From assembly GCA_023384315.1 (NCBI GenBank), contig JAHDWY010000171.1, forward strand, positions 1-8,055: 8,055 nt of DNA. The letters are read 5' to 3'. The position numbers and the translations under genes were made by a program. Of the stretch, positions 1-5,942 are shown in pieces. The notes beneath the pieces were generated by a model. The model had not been told where the DNA came from. It saw only the letters and a list, made by a program, of their open reading frames with translations, and did no database searches. The first letter of the stretch is position 1. Each line of letters opens with the position of its first letter. This DNA is from Candidatus Hydrogenedentota bacterium. Lineage in GTDB: Bacteria > Hydrogenedentota > Hydrogenedentia > Hydrogenedentales > SLHB01.

Positions 1-992
1 TCCCGCAAGGGGGCATTGGTCGTGGCATCCTCTTCGCCGCCGTTGTCGGAGAAAAACACGACGATCGTGTCATCCGCAAGATCCAGCCGATCGAGCGTTT
101 CCAAAACGCGCCCCACGTTCTGGTCGACTTTCTCCACCATCGCCGCGTAAGTTGTGTCCACCCCCGTGTCGCGTCCTTCAAACTTCCTCGTGTACTTCTC
201 CACCAACTCCGCCGGCGCTTGCAAGGGCGTATGCACGGCGTAGTAACTCAGGTACAGGAAGAACGGGTTCTCCTGATTCTGCTCGATGAATGAGATCGAC
301 TCGTCCGTAAGCCGGTCGGTCAGATACTCGCCCGGTTCGCGGCTCGCAAGCGTGGGAATCGACGGATTCCACTCCTGCTCCGGCTTCTCGTAGGGATCAA
401 AATACGAGGGCGGACTGCCATGCGTCCATCCCGCAACGTTGACATCGAAACCGTGGTCCTCCGGCCAGAACCCTTGCTCGCCCAGGTGCCACTTCCCGAT
501 ACTCGCACTCACGTATCCCGCCGGTTTCAAGGCCTCCGCAAGCGTGACCTCTTCGTGGCGCAGGTACATGTAATCATCAGGCGGAATGATCCGGCTGTCG
601 TCGGGGTAGCGGTGTTTGCCAATCGCCGTGATATGGCCCGTGAAATGCAGTCGCGCCGGGTCCTTACCCGTAAGCAACGCCGCGCGACTCGGCGAACAGA
701 CGGGACAGTTCGCATAGGCCTGCGTGAACCGCATCCCCTGCGTCGCAAGCCGGTCGATGTTCGGCGTTTCAAAGACATCCCCCCGGCCATAACACCCAAG
801 ATCGCGCCATCCCAAATCATCGACAAGGATGAGCACAACGTTCGGCGGCCGTTTCGCTTCCTGTGCGCCCGCCAAACGTATCGCAGGCAGCGCCGCCGCG
901 GCCGCCGCCAGAAACTGCCTCCGCGAGAACGCCGGCGCACGCTCTTGGCGTTGGCTGCTACTGGCGCAACTGAATGAACGTGTTCTTTGCAC
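1..992 (-). CDS. Tat-exported arylsulfatase (type I sulfatase, S1 family), 3' end cut off by window
   Basis: Hydrolyses sulfate esters, probably on glycans, outside the cytoplasm. About 330 residues are visible; whole family members usually have 450-550, so the C-terminal part lies beyond position 1. Start is GTG at 992-990, with GAGGAGG 8 nt upstream; no in-frame ATG occurs before residue 87. A twin-arginine signal is visible (SRRQFL, residues 23-28, then an Ala-rich stretch to about 44). The sulfatase core follows: NVVLILVDD with metal-binding Asp58-Asp59, the maturation motif CSPSR with Cys99 as the formylglycine precursor, GKWHLG near residue 155, HTPLQAP near 265, and SDNGG near the cut end. 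The cysteine-type motif means activity needs a formylglycine-generating or anaerobic sulfatase-maturing enzyme encoded elsewhere. It is on the same strand as the upstream isomerase/oxidoreductase pair but separated by 274 nt, so shared transcription is possible, not shown. Substrate unknown. Confidence 0.95.
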   Translation of the reverse strand, partial: MQRTRSFSCASSSQRQERAPAFSRRQFLAAAAAALPAIRLAGAQEAKRPPNVVLILVDDLGWRDLGCYGRGDVFETPNIDRLATQGMRFTQAYANCPVCSPSRAALLTGKDPARLHFTGHITAIGKHRYPDDSRIIPPDDYMYLRHEEVTLAEALKPAGYVSASIGKWHLGEQGFWPEDHGFDVNVAGWTHGSPPSYFDPYEKPEQEWNPSIPTLASREPGEYLTDRLTDESISFIEQNQENPFFLYLSYYAVHTPLQAPAELVEKYTRKFEGRDTGVDTTYAAMVEKVDQNVGRVLETLDRLDLADDTIVVFFSDNGGEEDATTNAPLR

Positions 993-1000
993 CGCTTCTT

Positions 1001-1007
1001 CCTCCTC
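1001..1007 (-). promoter_or_regulatory. Ribosome binding site of the sulfatase
   Basis: GAGGAGG on the minus strand, 8 nt before the GTG at 992. It decides the start, since the frame has no ATG near its N-terminus. Confidence 0.75.
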
Positions 1008-1036
1008 AAGCGTAAGCCTGCATATGGGTACGCCTA

Positions 1037-1070
1037 TGGAGTGCGGCCGCGCTTCAGCGTGGCTGCTTTG
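1037..1070 (+). repeat. Left arm of 34-bp inverted repeat, with hairpin
   Basis: The reverse complement matches 1195-1228 at 33 of 34 positions. Inside it, 1046-1063 forms a 7-bp stem (GCCGCGC/GCGTGGC, one G-T pair) around the loop TTCA. Just outside the arm the sequence GCCTA reappears inverted beyond the other arm after a 3-nt indel. Probably a dispersed small repeat of REP type; its family is not recognised. Confidence 0.85.
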
Positions 1071-1194
1071 TTCCCGCATTAGCAATCGGCCCTAAGACCG
1101 TCGTCCACGGCAGCTATCGCGCGGAGACTGAGCGTCCGCAATCCCGCCAATGGAGTTCGCCGCATTTCTTAGGTAACTTTCCTCCATACGAAGC

Positions 1195-1228
1195 CAAAGC
1201 AGCCACGCTGAAGCGTGGCCGCACTCCA
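1195..1228 (-). repeat. Right arm of 34-bp inverted repeat, with hairpin
   Basis: Inverted copy of 1037-1070 with one mismatch. Its core 1202-1219 is a perfect 7-bp stem (GCCACGC/GCGTGGC) with the tetraloop TGAA, lying about 48 nt beyond the stop codon of the TIM-barrel gene. No T-tract follows on the transcribed strand, so it is not a standard intrinsic terminator, though it could slow decay of the upstream mRNA. Confidence 0.85.
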
Positions 1229-1266
1229 CAATAGGCCTCGACCGTGAAAATCTGGGTGAAAATACG

Positions 1267-2172
1267 TTAACCGCTAACCAATTCCTCCACATACGCCCGC
1301 GCCTTCTTCGCTTCCTCCAACAACTGCGGCAGCTCGCCCGGCGCGAGGCATTCGATGATCAACGGTCCCCCGGTGAATCCGCCCGCCTTCAACTTCTCCA
1401 TCACCGCGGGAAAATCCACCTGCCCGGTGCCGGGCGTCAGATCGACAACCTTCGGCGGGAGATAATCCTTCACCGACATGCCGACCACCAGCCCGTCCAC
1501 CGTCGGCGCGTCGTCGATCGGATTCAACGCCCCGTCGGAGTAATAGAAGATATTGCCGGGGTCATACCACACGCGGAAGTTGTCGCTTCCTACGCTGTCG
1601 ATCAACGCGCGCAACTCCGCCCCGGTTGCGTTCGTGCCCCCGTGGGGTTTCACGCTGATGCCGATGCCCTTCTCCTTGGCGTAGTCGCAACACTCGGCGA
1701 TGGCCTTGTAATAGGGATCGTGCTGGGCCTGATCCGTTACGCCGCCCATCATAAGGTTCGTCGCACCGGCCGCTTCGGTGTTGTCGATGAGGCGCTTCAA
1801 CCCCGCGATCCCCGCTTCCAGCGATTCGTGCACAGGGATCCCACCGCCGTAGATGGACGGCACCGCAAGATTTCGCGCCTTGCAGGCCTCGCCGACCTGC
1901 GCCGCTTCTTCCAAGGTGGTATCCACCGAGATCACGAGATGCGACGGCGAGTTGGTCGTCATCAGGCCAACGTAGGAGAAGCCCGCTTCCGCAATCGCAT
2001 CGAGCGCAACGGTGTAGTCGAACTTCGCCCAGGGCCGCGTATAACAGCCGATCTGCCAGTCCGGCGATGGCTCCTGTGAAAAGGCGAGGGGGGCGCCCAA
2101 CGCCCCCATCACACCCAGTCCAGCCACGCTGGACAAAAACGTTCTGCGGCTCGGCCGCGTCATGTCGACCAT
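1267..2172 (-). CDS. Tat-exported sugar isomerase/epimerase-like TIM-barrel protein (AP endonuclease 2 family)
   Basis: 301 residues. Starts at ATG 2172, 3 nt after the stop of the oxidoreductase gene; its ribosome site (GGAAGGGA, 2179-2186) lies in the last codons of that gene, so the two are probably translationally coupled. A second ATG at residue 4 is possible. Residues 8-13 (SRRTFL) plus the hydrophobic stretch to about 32 form a Tat signal. The rest resembles the xylose-isomerase-like TIM barrel: IGCYTRPWAKFDY at strand 1, YDPGN (residues 203-207), SVKDY (233-237), a PGTGQVDF segment (247-254) and IIECLAPG near the end. Asp204 and Glu274 match usual metal ligands. The usual Glu of the strand before the DPGN strand is replaced by Lys175 (SVKPHGG), and the His normally before VKD is Ser233, so metal binding and chemistry may differ from standard epimerases. 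Likely acts on a sugar or keto-sugar made by its partner; substrate unknown. Confidence 0.9.
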   Translation of the reverse strand: MVDMTRPSRRTFLSSVAGLGVMGALGAPLAFSQEPSPDWQIGCYTRPWAKFDYTVALDAIAEAGFSYVGLMTTNSPSHLVISVDTTLEEAAQVGEACKARNLAVPSIYGGGIPVHESLEAGIAGLKRLIDNTEAAGATNLMMGGVTDQAQHDPYYKAIAECCDYAKEKGIGISVKPHGGTNATGAELRALIDSVGSDNFRVWYDPGNIFYYSDGALNPIDDAPTVDGLVVGMSVKDYLPPKVVDLTPGTGQVDFPAVMEKLKAGGFTGGPLIIECLAPGELPQLLEEAKKARAYVEELVSG

Positions 2173-2175
2173 GAT

Positions 2176-3426
2176 CTATCCCTTCCGGATTTCGCGTTTC
2201 TCGGCGTCGTACACCAGGCGTCGGCCCGAGTCGTACGCCATCATCGCCATGATCACCGCCACGCCATGCTGGTAACCCGCGTCGATGGACGCGTTCGGCG
2301 TCTCCCGGCTACGCAGACACTGCAGCCAGTCCAGGAAGTGGTCGGGCATTTCCACCGGCTCGATGGCCTGCTTTTCCTTCATCGACGTCTTTTCTGTGTT
2401 AATGCCGTCGGTCGTCATGATCGGCGCATTCCAATCCTGAAGATCAAAGACGGCCTGGTCGCCGATAATCTTGAAACTGTTCGCGCTGCCGTTCCCGAAG
2501 TTCGTCGAGTACGTCACCATGAACCCGTCCGGATACGTCCATAACGCCTGCACGTGATCCGGCGCCGTGAACTTGTAGTCATCGATCCACGTATACGTAC
2601 CGCCCAGACACACACAGGACTCAGGAAACTGCGCCCCGGTGATGTAGTGGACCAGGTCGATGTAGTGACTGCCAAGCCCCGGCACCGGCCCGTCGGAGAA
2701 GTCGCGGTAGCCGTACCACCCGGAGTACACGGCCGGGTCGAAGGGCCGGTCGTCCCGCATCGACAAGAACTCTTTCCAATCGACGTCTTCTTCCTTCACG
2801 TCTTTCAGGTAGCTATACCAATACGGCTGGTGGCTGTTCCGGCACTGCTCGATCCGGCCTACTGTGCCTTGCACGCCCGTCTTGTACAGTTCCTTAACGC
2901 CCGTCATGCTCGGCAGACTCCGCAACTGCGTGCCGATCTGGCAGACGACGCCCGCCTCTTTCACCGCGTCGCAAGCGGACTTCAACGACTCGAGATCCAT
3001 GGACAGCGGCTTCTCGCAGTACACATCCTTGCCCGCTTTCGCCGCTGCTTCCAGGTGCAAGGTGTGTACGTGGTCGCAGGACGCAATCATCACGGCGTCG
3101 ATATCGTCCAGCTCCAGCAGATCGCGATACGACACGAACTGCCGCGCATCGACGTTGTACCACTCCTTGCACTTGGCCGCCGCCTCTTCCCGGCGAAGCC
3201 GCCATGGGTCACAGACTGCTGTGAACTCCACGTTCTGGTCGGCGGCATGCTTGTTGACGCCCCCCATGTGCGCGCCGACGCCCCGGCTGCCGCAGCCGAT
3301 CATGCCGATTGAGATGCGCTCATTGGCCCCCTTCACGCGGGCGTAGCTGGCGGCACTCATGCTGATAGCCGCGGCCCCGACCGACGCGGTCTTGAGAAAG
3401 TCACGACGGGTACTTAACTTGGACAT
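2176..3426 (-). CDS. Tat-exported Gfo/Idh/MocA family oxidoreductase
   Basis: NAD(P)-dependent sugar or polyol dehydrogenase family, 416 residues. The open frame runs up to 3564, but the ATG at 3426 is preferred: AAGGGGG lies 7 nt upstream and the protein then begins with a Tat signal (STRRDFLK, residues 5-12). The N-terminal Rossmann fold shows GCGSRG (residues 44-49) and the cofactor-loop motif EKP (138-140). The C-terminal substrate domain carries the His/Asp/His set GSHYIDLVH (His254, Asp257, His260), where the last His is the usual catalytic residue. As in glucose-fructose oxidoreductase, an exported enzyme is expected to fold with its cofactor bound before Tat transport and to recycle it in place. 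First gene of a tight pair with the Tat TIM-barrel protein. A candidate promoter and a near-perfect 23-bp dyad lie upstream. Substrate unknown. Confidence 0.95.
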   Translation of the reverse strand: MSKLSTRRDFLKTASVGAAAISMSAASYARVKGANERISIGMIGCGSRGVGAHMGGVNKHAADQNVEFTAVCDPWRLRREEAAAKCKEWYNVDARQFVSYRDLLELDDIDAVMIASCDHVHTLHLEAAAKAGKDVYCEKPLSMDLESLKSACDAVKEAGVVCQIGTQLRSLPSMTGVKELYKTGVQGTVGRIEQCRNSHQPYWYSYLKDVKEEDVDWKEFLSMRDDRPFDPAVYSGWYGYRDFSDGPVPGLGSHYIDLVHYITGAQFPESCVCLGGTYTWIDDYKFTAPDHVQALWTYPDGFMVTYSTNFGNGSANSFKIIGDQAVFDLQDWNAPIMTTDGINTEKTSMKEKQAIEPVEMPDHFLDWLQCLRSRETPNASIDAGYQHGVAVIMAMMAYDSGRRLVYDAEKREIRKG

Positions 3427-3433
3427 GGGATAT

Positions 3434-3440
3434 CCCCCTT
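3434..3440 (-). promoter_or_regulatory. Ribosome binding site fixing the oxidoreductase start at 3426
   Basis: AAGGGGG on the minus strand, 7 nt before ATG 3426-3424. It supports the internal start over the longer frame reaching 3564, whose extra 46 residues would precede and mask the Tat signal. Confidence 0.7.
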
Positions 3441-3476
3441 CTTTCGTGTGGCCTTTCGCTCCGCACCGAACGCCAC

Positions 3477-3499
3477 GGGATTGCTTCCGAAACAATCCC
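3477..3499. promoter_or_regulatory. Near-perfect 23-bp dyad, candidate operator of the oxidoreductase operon
   Basis: The two half sites are GGGATTGCTTC and GAAACAATCCC around a single central C; 10 of 11 pairs are complementary (only the C/A pair at 3484/3492 fails). It lies about 50 nt upstream of the oxidoreductase start and overlaps the expected transcription start of the candidate minus promoter, a usual place for a repressor site. As RNA it could also form a hairpin with a 7-bp stem and 9-nt loop. Confidence 0.5.
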
Positions 3500-3502
3500 C
3501 CA

Positions 3503-3531
3503 ATTCTGCGACGATGGGGAAGCGAATTCAA
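3503..3531 (-). promoter_or_regulatory. Candidate sigma70-type promoter for the oxidoreductase/TIM-barrel operon
   Basis: Minus strand TTGAAT (3531-3526), a 17-nt spacer, then CAGAAT (3508-3503); each box matches 4 of 6 consensus bases. Transcription would start near 3496, inside the dyad. Weak by sequence alone. Confidence 0.3.
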
Positions 3532-3601
3532 GGCGAACGAGCGAACGTGGTAATCCCGCGGCAATGCGCGACCTATCGCTTCGGCACAATCCGGAAATTC
3601 G

Positions 3602-3642
3602 ATTTGTAAATTCTAAAGACAAGATTTATAATTTCTACAAAT
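3602..3642. repeat. AT-rich dyad enclosing the ATPase promoter
   Basis: ATTTGTA (3602-3608) is perfectly inverted as TACAAAT (3636-3642). Moving inward, AATT (3609-3612) pairs with AATT (3630-3633) after a 2-nt bulge, and TAAA (3614-3617) with TTTA (3625-3628) after one mismatch, leaving a 7-nt centre. In all 15 pairs, one mismatch and one bulge. Both promoter boxes lie in its arms, suggesting an autoregulatory operator; its binder is unknown. Confidence 0.6.
3604..3632 (+). promoter_or_regulatory. Sigma70-type promoter of the AAA/DUF4143 ATPase
   Basis: TTGTAA (3604-3609), a 17-nt spacer, then a perfect TATAAT (3627-3632). The start of transcription is expected near 3639, giving a leader of about 18 nt that just includes the ribosome binding site. 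This is the best promoter in the window. Confidence 0.75.
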
Positions 3643-3650
3643 AAGGAGGT
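3642..3650 (+). promoter_or_regulatory. Full-consensus Shine-Dalgarno of the ATPase
   Basis: TAAGGAGGT, fully complementary to the common 16S 3' end, 6 nt before GTG 3657. It sets the start and is much stronger than the sites of the neighbouring genes. Confidence 0.9.
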
Positions 3651-3656
3651 GTCCCC

Positions 3657-4910
3657 GTGCTATATCCGAGACATCTTAGCGGACCGCTTCTCAATGCGCT
3701 TTCCGATACCCCTGTGGTGGTGTTGCACGGCGCAAGGCAGACGGGCAAAAGTACGCTCGCCCAATCCCTTGCGAGAGGAAAACACGCTGCGCAATATCTC
3801 ACATTGGACGATCTCGGGGTGCTCGGCGCGGCAAAACAGGATCCGGAAGGCTTCATCGGAGGTCTATCCGGTCCAGTCGTAATTGATGAAATACAACGTG
3901 CACCTGAGTTGCTATTGGCAATTAAGGCGGACGTAGATCGCCACCGAATACCAGGTCGATTCCTGCTGACAGGTTCCGCCCACGTGCTGCATATTCCGCG
4001 CCTCGCCGATGCTTTGGTGGGTCGAATGGAGGTATTGACGCTCTGGCCGCTGTCCCAAGGGGAGCTTGATCGCCGCAAAGAGTGCTTCGTGGATCACCTG
4101 TTCTCCGATATGCCGTTTCCGTATTCGACGACCCGAGGGCCATCCCGCGACAGCATCTTCCGGCGCGTCGTACAGGGTGGATTTCCGGAAATCACGCACC
4201 GAACAAAAGCGGAAAGGAGACGGGCTTGGTTCGACGCGTACCTTAACACGATAATGCAGCGAGACGTGCGCGATCTCTCGAACATTTCGGGACTGGCAGA
4301 GATGCCTCGCTTGTTGAACATTTTAGCCGCTCGGGCCGGCGGACTCATTAACTATGCCGACCTGGCCCGCGACGCGGGTCTGAATCAGGTCACGCTCAAG
4401 AAGTACTTTACTCTGCTCGCGTCAGTCTTTCTCATCGTCTCTGTGCGGCCTTGGTACTCGAACCGTATCAAACGGTTGATGAAGTCCGAGAAGCTGTACC
4501 TCGCGGATACGGGATTGCTGGCCCACCTTCTGGGGGTCGAGTGGGATGACCTCGGAAAGGACACCCACGCGAAAGGCGCATTGCTCGAGAACTTCGTCGC
4601 CGTCGAGTTTCTAAAGCAACTGGGCTGGTCCCGAACTCGTCCACAGATGTTCCACTATCGGCACTACTTCGGCGAGGAGGTAGACTTTCTCCTGGAGAGT
4701 CCCGGCCGTAAGAAGATCGTGGGTATCGAAGTGAAGGCTGCCAAGACCATACAACCGGGTGATTTCAAAGCCATGCGTTCCCTTGCGGAAGCGGTCGGGA
4801 CGACGTTTCACCGGGGAATTGTGTTGTATATGGGCGACCAAATCATACCGATTGCGGCAAACCTTCACGCGGTACCGATCCATTACCTCTGGACCGCGAC
4901 CGCCAAGTAG
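3657..4910 (+). CDS. AAA family ATPase with C-terminal DUF4143 domain
   Basis: 417 residues, typical full length, GTG start set by the TAAGGAGGT site. The N-terminal half is an AAA_14 ATPase: MLYPRHL start, Walker A GARQTGKST (residues 25-33), Walker B VVIDEIQ (74-80), LLTGSAH (103-109, sensor-1 position) and GGFPE (174-178). The C-terminal half is DUF4143: YLADTGLLAHLLG (281-293), ENFVAVEFL (311-319), then EVDF (341-344) and GIEVKA (356-361). The Asp343, Glu358, Lys360 arrangement resembles a PD-(D/E)xK nuclease core. The cellular role of this family is not settled; members are patchily distributed accessory genes, often standing alone. Here it sits alone between two sugar-catabolic groups, with its own strong promoter and lower GC than the flanking enzymes, consistent with acquisition by transfer. 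Intact and probably expressed. Confidence 0.95.
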   Translation: MLYPRHLSGPLLNALSDTPVVVLHGARQTGKSTLAQSLARGKHAAQYLTLDDLGVLGAAKQDPEGFIGGLSGPVVIDEIQRAPELLLAIKADVDRHRIPGRFLLTGSAHVLHIPRLADALVGRMEVLTLWPLSQGELDRRKECFVDHLFSDMPFPYSTTRGPSRDSIFRRVVQGGFPEITHRTKAERRRAWFDAYLNTIMQRDVRDLSNISGLAEMPRLLNILAARAGGLINYADLARDAGLNQVTLKKYFTLLASVFLIVSVRPWYSNRIKRLMKSEKLYLADTGLLAHLLGVEWDDLGKDTHAKGALLENFVAVEFLKQLGWSRTRPQMFHYRHYFGEEVDFLLESPGRKKIVGIEVKAAKTIQPGDFKAMRSLAEAVGTTFHRGIVLYMGDQIIPIAANLHAVPIHYLWTATAK

Positions 4911-5040
4911 CAAAAGCGGAAGAGCGATGCCTGCGCAACCTGAATTTGATGCGCCGACACCGTCACACGCCAAAGTGTTATGATGGGAAAGGGCGAAGCC
5001 GCATTTTCGGGGGAAGTCGAATTCGCCAGAGGGGGTAAAG
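4911..5040. other. Spacer between ATPase and TIM-barrel gene
   Basis: 130 nt without a gene. It holds a candidate extended -10 promoter and the GGGGG ribosome site (5031-5035). No intrinsic terminator for the ATPase was recognised. Confidence 0.6.
4954..4984 (+). promoter_or_regulatory. Candidate promoter (extended -10) for the right-hand operon
   Basis: TATGAT (4979-4984) preceded by TG at 4976-4977 makes an extended -10 element, with a weak CCGACA (4954-4959) 19 nt upstream. It would give a leader of about 50 nt before the ATG at 5041. Confidence 0.4.
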
Positions 5041-5913
5041 ATGCAAATCGGATTTCACACGGACGCCTTTAATTCTTCCTACTGGAACTTCGAGCAATGC
5101 CTGCAATGGGCCGAGCGCAACGATGTCCACTACATCGAATGCGGGCTCATCGACGGCGTAAGCTGGATTCACGGACTCGGCTACCAGCCGCACGTCGCGC
5201 TCTATGAGGACCCGTTGCTTTTGCGCAGGAAGATGGAAGGCTACGGCGTTCGCTTCTCCCAGGTGGACGCGGCCTATCCTTTGTCCGGAACGGACGGACC
5301 CACCCGCGGGCTGCCATATGTCCTCAAATCCATCCCCTGGGCGAAGCACGCGGGCTGCCCTAACGTGGCCACGACAGACGGACTTCACAAACCCGAAGGC
5401 CTCACCGACGCCGAAGCCATGGACCACATGAAGCGCAGCTACGCCCAGATCGTCGAGTGCGCGGCGGCCTACGAAATCACGGTCAACATCGAGGTACACG
5501 GCTACTTCACGACCAACCCCGATCGCATGGCGGAAATGCTCGCCTTCTGCGACAGCACCTACCTCCGCATGAACCTCGACACAGGCAACACCTTTATCGC
5601 CGGCCAAGATCCGGTGGCGTTCGCGAAACGGTTTCTGGATAAGGTCGCCCACGTTCACGTCAAAGACGTCAGCGAAACCCTCGCCGCCGCCGCGCGCGGT
5701 GAACAAACCGGTATCGCGGTCAGCCATTGCGCCATCGGCGACGGCGTCAACGCAGACAATATCAAGCAGTGCCTCGTCCTGCTCCGCGACCGCGGCTACA
5801 ACGGCATCCTCAGCATGGAGTGCGAGGGGCAAGGCGGACCGCTCATCGAAAAGTCGCTGGCGTGGTTGCGGCAAACCTTGTCGCAACTGGGGATCGCCGA
5901 GCAAGTCGTTTGA
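5041..5913 (+). CDS. Sugar phosphate isomerase/epimerase-like TIM-barrel protein (AP endonuclease 2 family), cytoplasmic
   Basis: 290 residues, the usual length for a single xylose-isomerase-like TIM barrel. ATG start with GGGGG 5 nt upstream. No signal peptide: the protein begins directly with strand 1 (MQIGFHTDAFNS), so it should be cytoplasmic, unlike its relative at 1267-2172. The four expected divalent-metal ligands are present: Glu151 (NIEVHG), Asp180 (NLDTGN), His206 (HVHVKD) and Glu260 (SMECEG). A family member of this kind isomerises, epimerises or, in some cases, cleaves keto-sugars or keto-glycosides through an enediolate. First gene of a plus-strand operon; only 29 nt separate it from the downstream Gfo/Idh/MocA gene, which suggests the two act in one pathway. 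Substrate cannot be assigned from sequence. Confidence 0.93.
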   Translation: MQIGFHTDAFNSSYWNFEQCLQWAERNDVHYIECGLIDGVSWIHGLGYQPHVALYEDPLLLRRKMEGYGVRFSQVDAAYPLSGTDGPTRGLPYVLKSIPWAKHAGCPNVATTDGLHKPEGLTDAEAMDHMKRSYAQIVECAAAYEITVNIEVHGYFTTNPDRMAEMLAFCDSTYLRMNLDTGNTFIAGQDPVAFAKRFLDKVAHVHVKDVSETLAAAARGEQTGIAVSHCAIGDGVNADNIKQCLVLLRDRGYNGILSMECEGQGGPLIEKSLAWLRQTLSQLGIAEQVV

Positions 5914-5929
5914 CAGAAGTATTTGAACA

Positions 5930-5937
5930 GGGGGAAG
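5930..5937 (+). promoter_or_regulatory. Ribosome binding site fixing the oxidoreductase start at 5943
   Basis: GGGGGAAG, 5 nt before ATG 5943. It supports this start over the longer frame that begins inside the preceding gene at 5727. Confidence 0.7.
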
Positions 5938-5942
5938 CTGTA

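Larger units (their letters stand above)
993..1266. other. Intergenic spacer between TIM-barrel gene and sulfatase
   Basis: No convincing gene is seen on either strand. The spacer holds the two arms of a 34-bp inverted repeat (1037-1070 and 1195-1228) around a 124-nt centre without recognisable content, and the sulfatase ribosome binding site at its left end. No clear promoter for the sulfatase was found. Confidence 0.6.
3427..3656. other. Divergent intergenic control region
   Basis: Separates the minus-strand oxidoreductase from the plus-strand ATPase. It changes from mixed composition near the oxidoreductase to strongly AT-rich at 3595-3643. It contains a 23-bp dyad (3477-3499), a candidate minus promoter (3503-3531), a good plus promoter (3604-3632) and the ATPase ribosome site. 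No gene is seen in it. Confidence 0.75.

Noticed and set aside
420..977. 185-residue plus-strand and 160-residue minus-strand open frames
   Set aside because: Both are shadow frames of the sulfatase; the true frame shows Tat signal, CSPSR, GKWHLG and SDNGG in order.
1037..1228. Insertion sequence or MITE with terminal inverted repeats
   Set aside because: No target-site duplication is seen outside the arms and no transposase remnant lies between them; kept only as an inverted repeat.
2554..3312. 252-residue open frame on the plus strand
   Set aside because: Antisense to the Gfo/Idh/MocA gene, which has complete family motifs; no motif or ribosome site supports the antisense frame.
3427..3564. 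46-residue N-terminal extension of the left oxidoreductase
   Set aside because: It would put the Tat signal in the middle of the protein, has no ribosome site, and covers the dyad and candidate promoter; start at 3426 fits better.
4992..5027. Riboswitch or attenuator in the leader of the right operon
   Set aside because: Only a 6-bp inverted pair (GGCGAA/TTCGCC) with a 24-nt loop is present; too weak to call.
5727..5942. 72-residue N-terminal extension of the right oxidoreductase
   Set aside because: It overlaps the end of the TIM-barrel gene in another frame, is Arg-rich noise, and hides the Tat signal that begins after ATG 5943.
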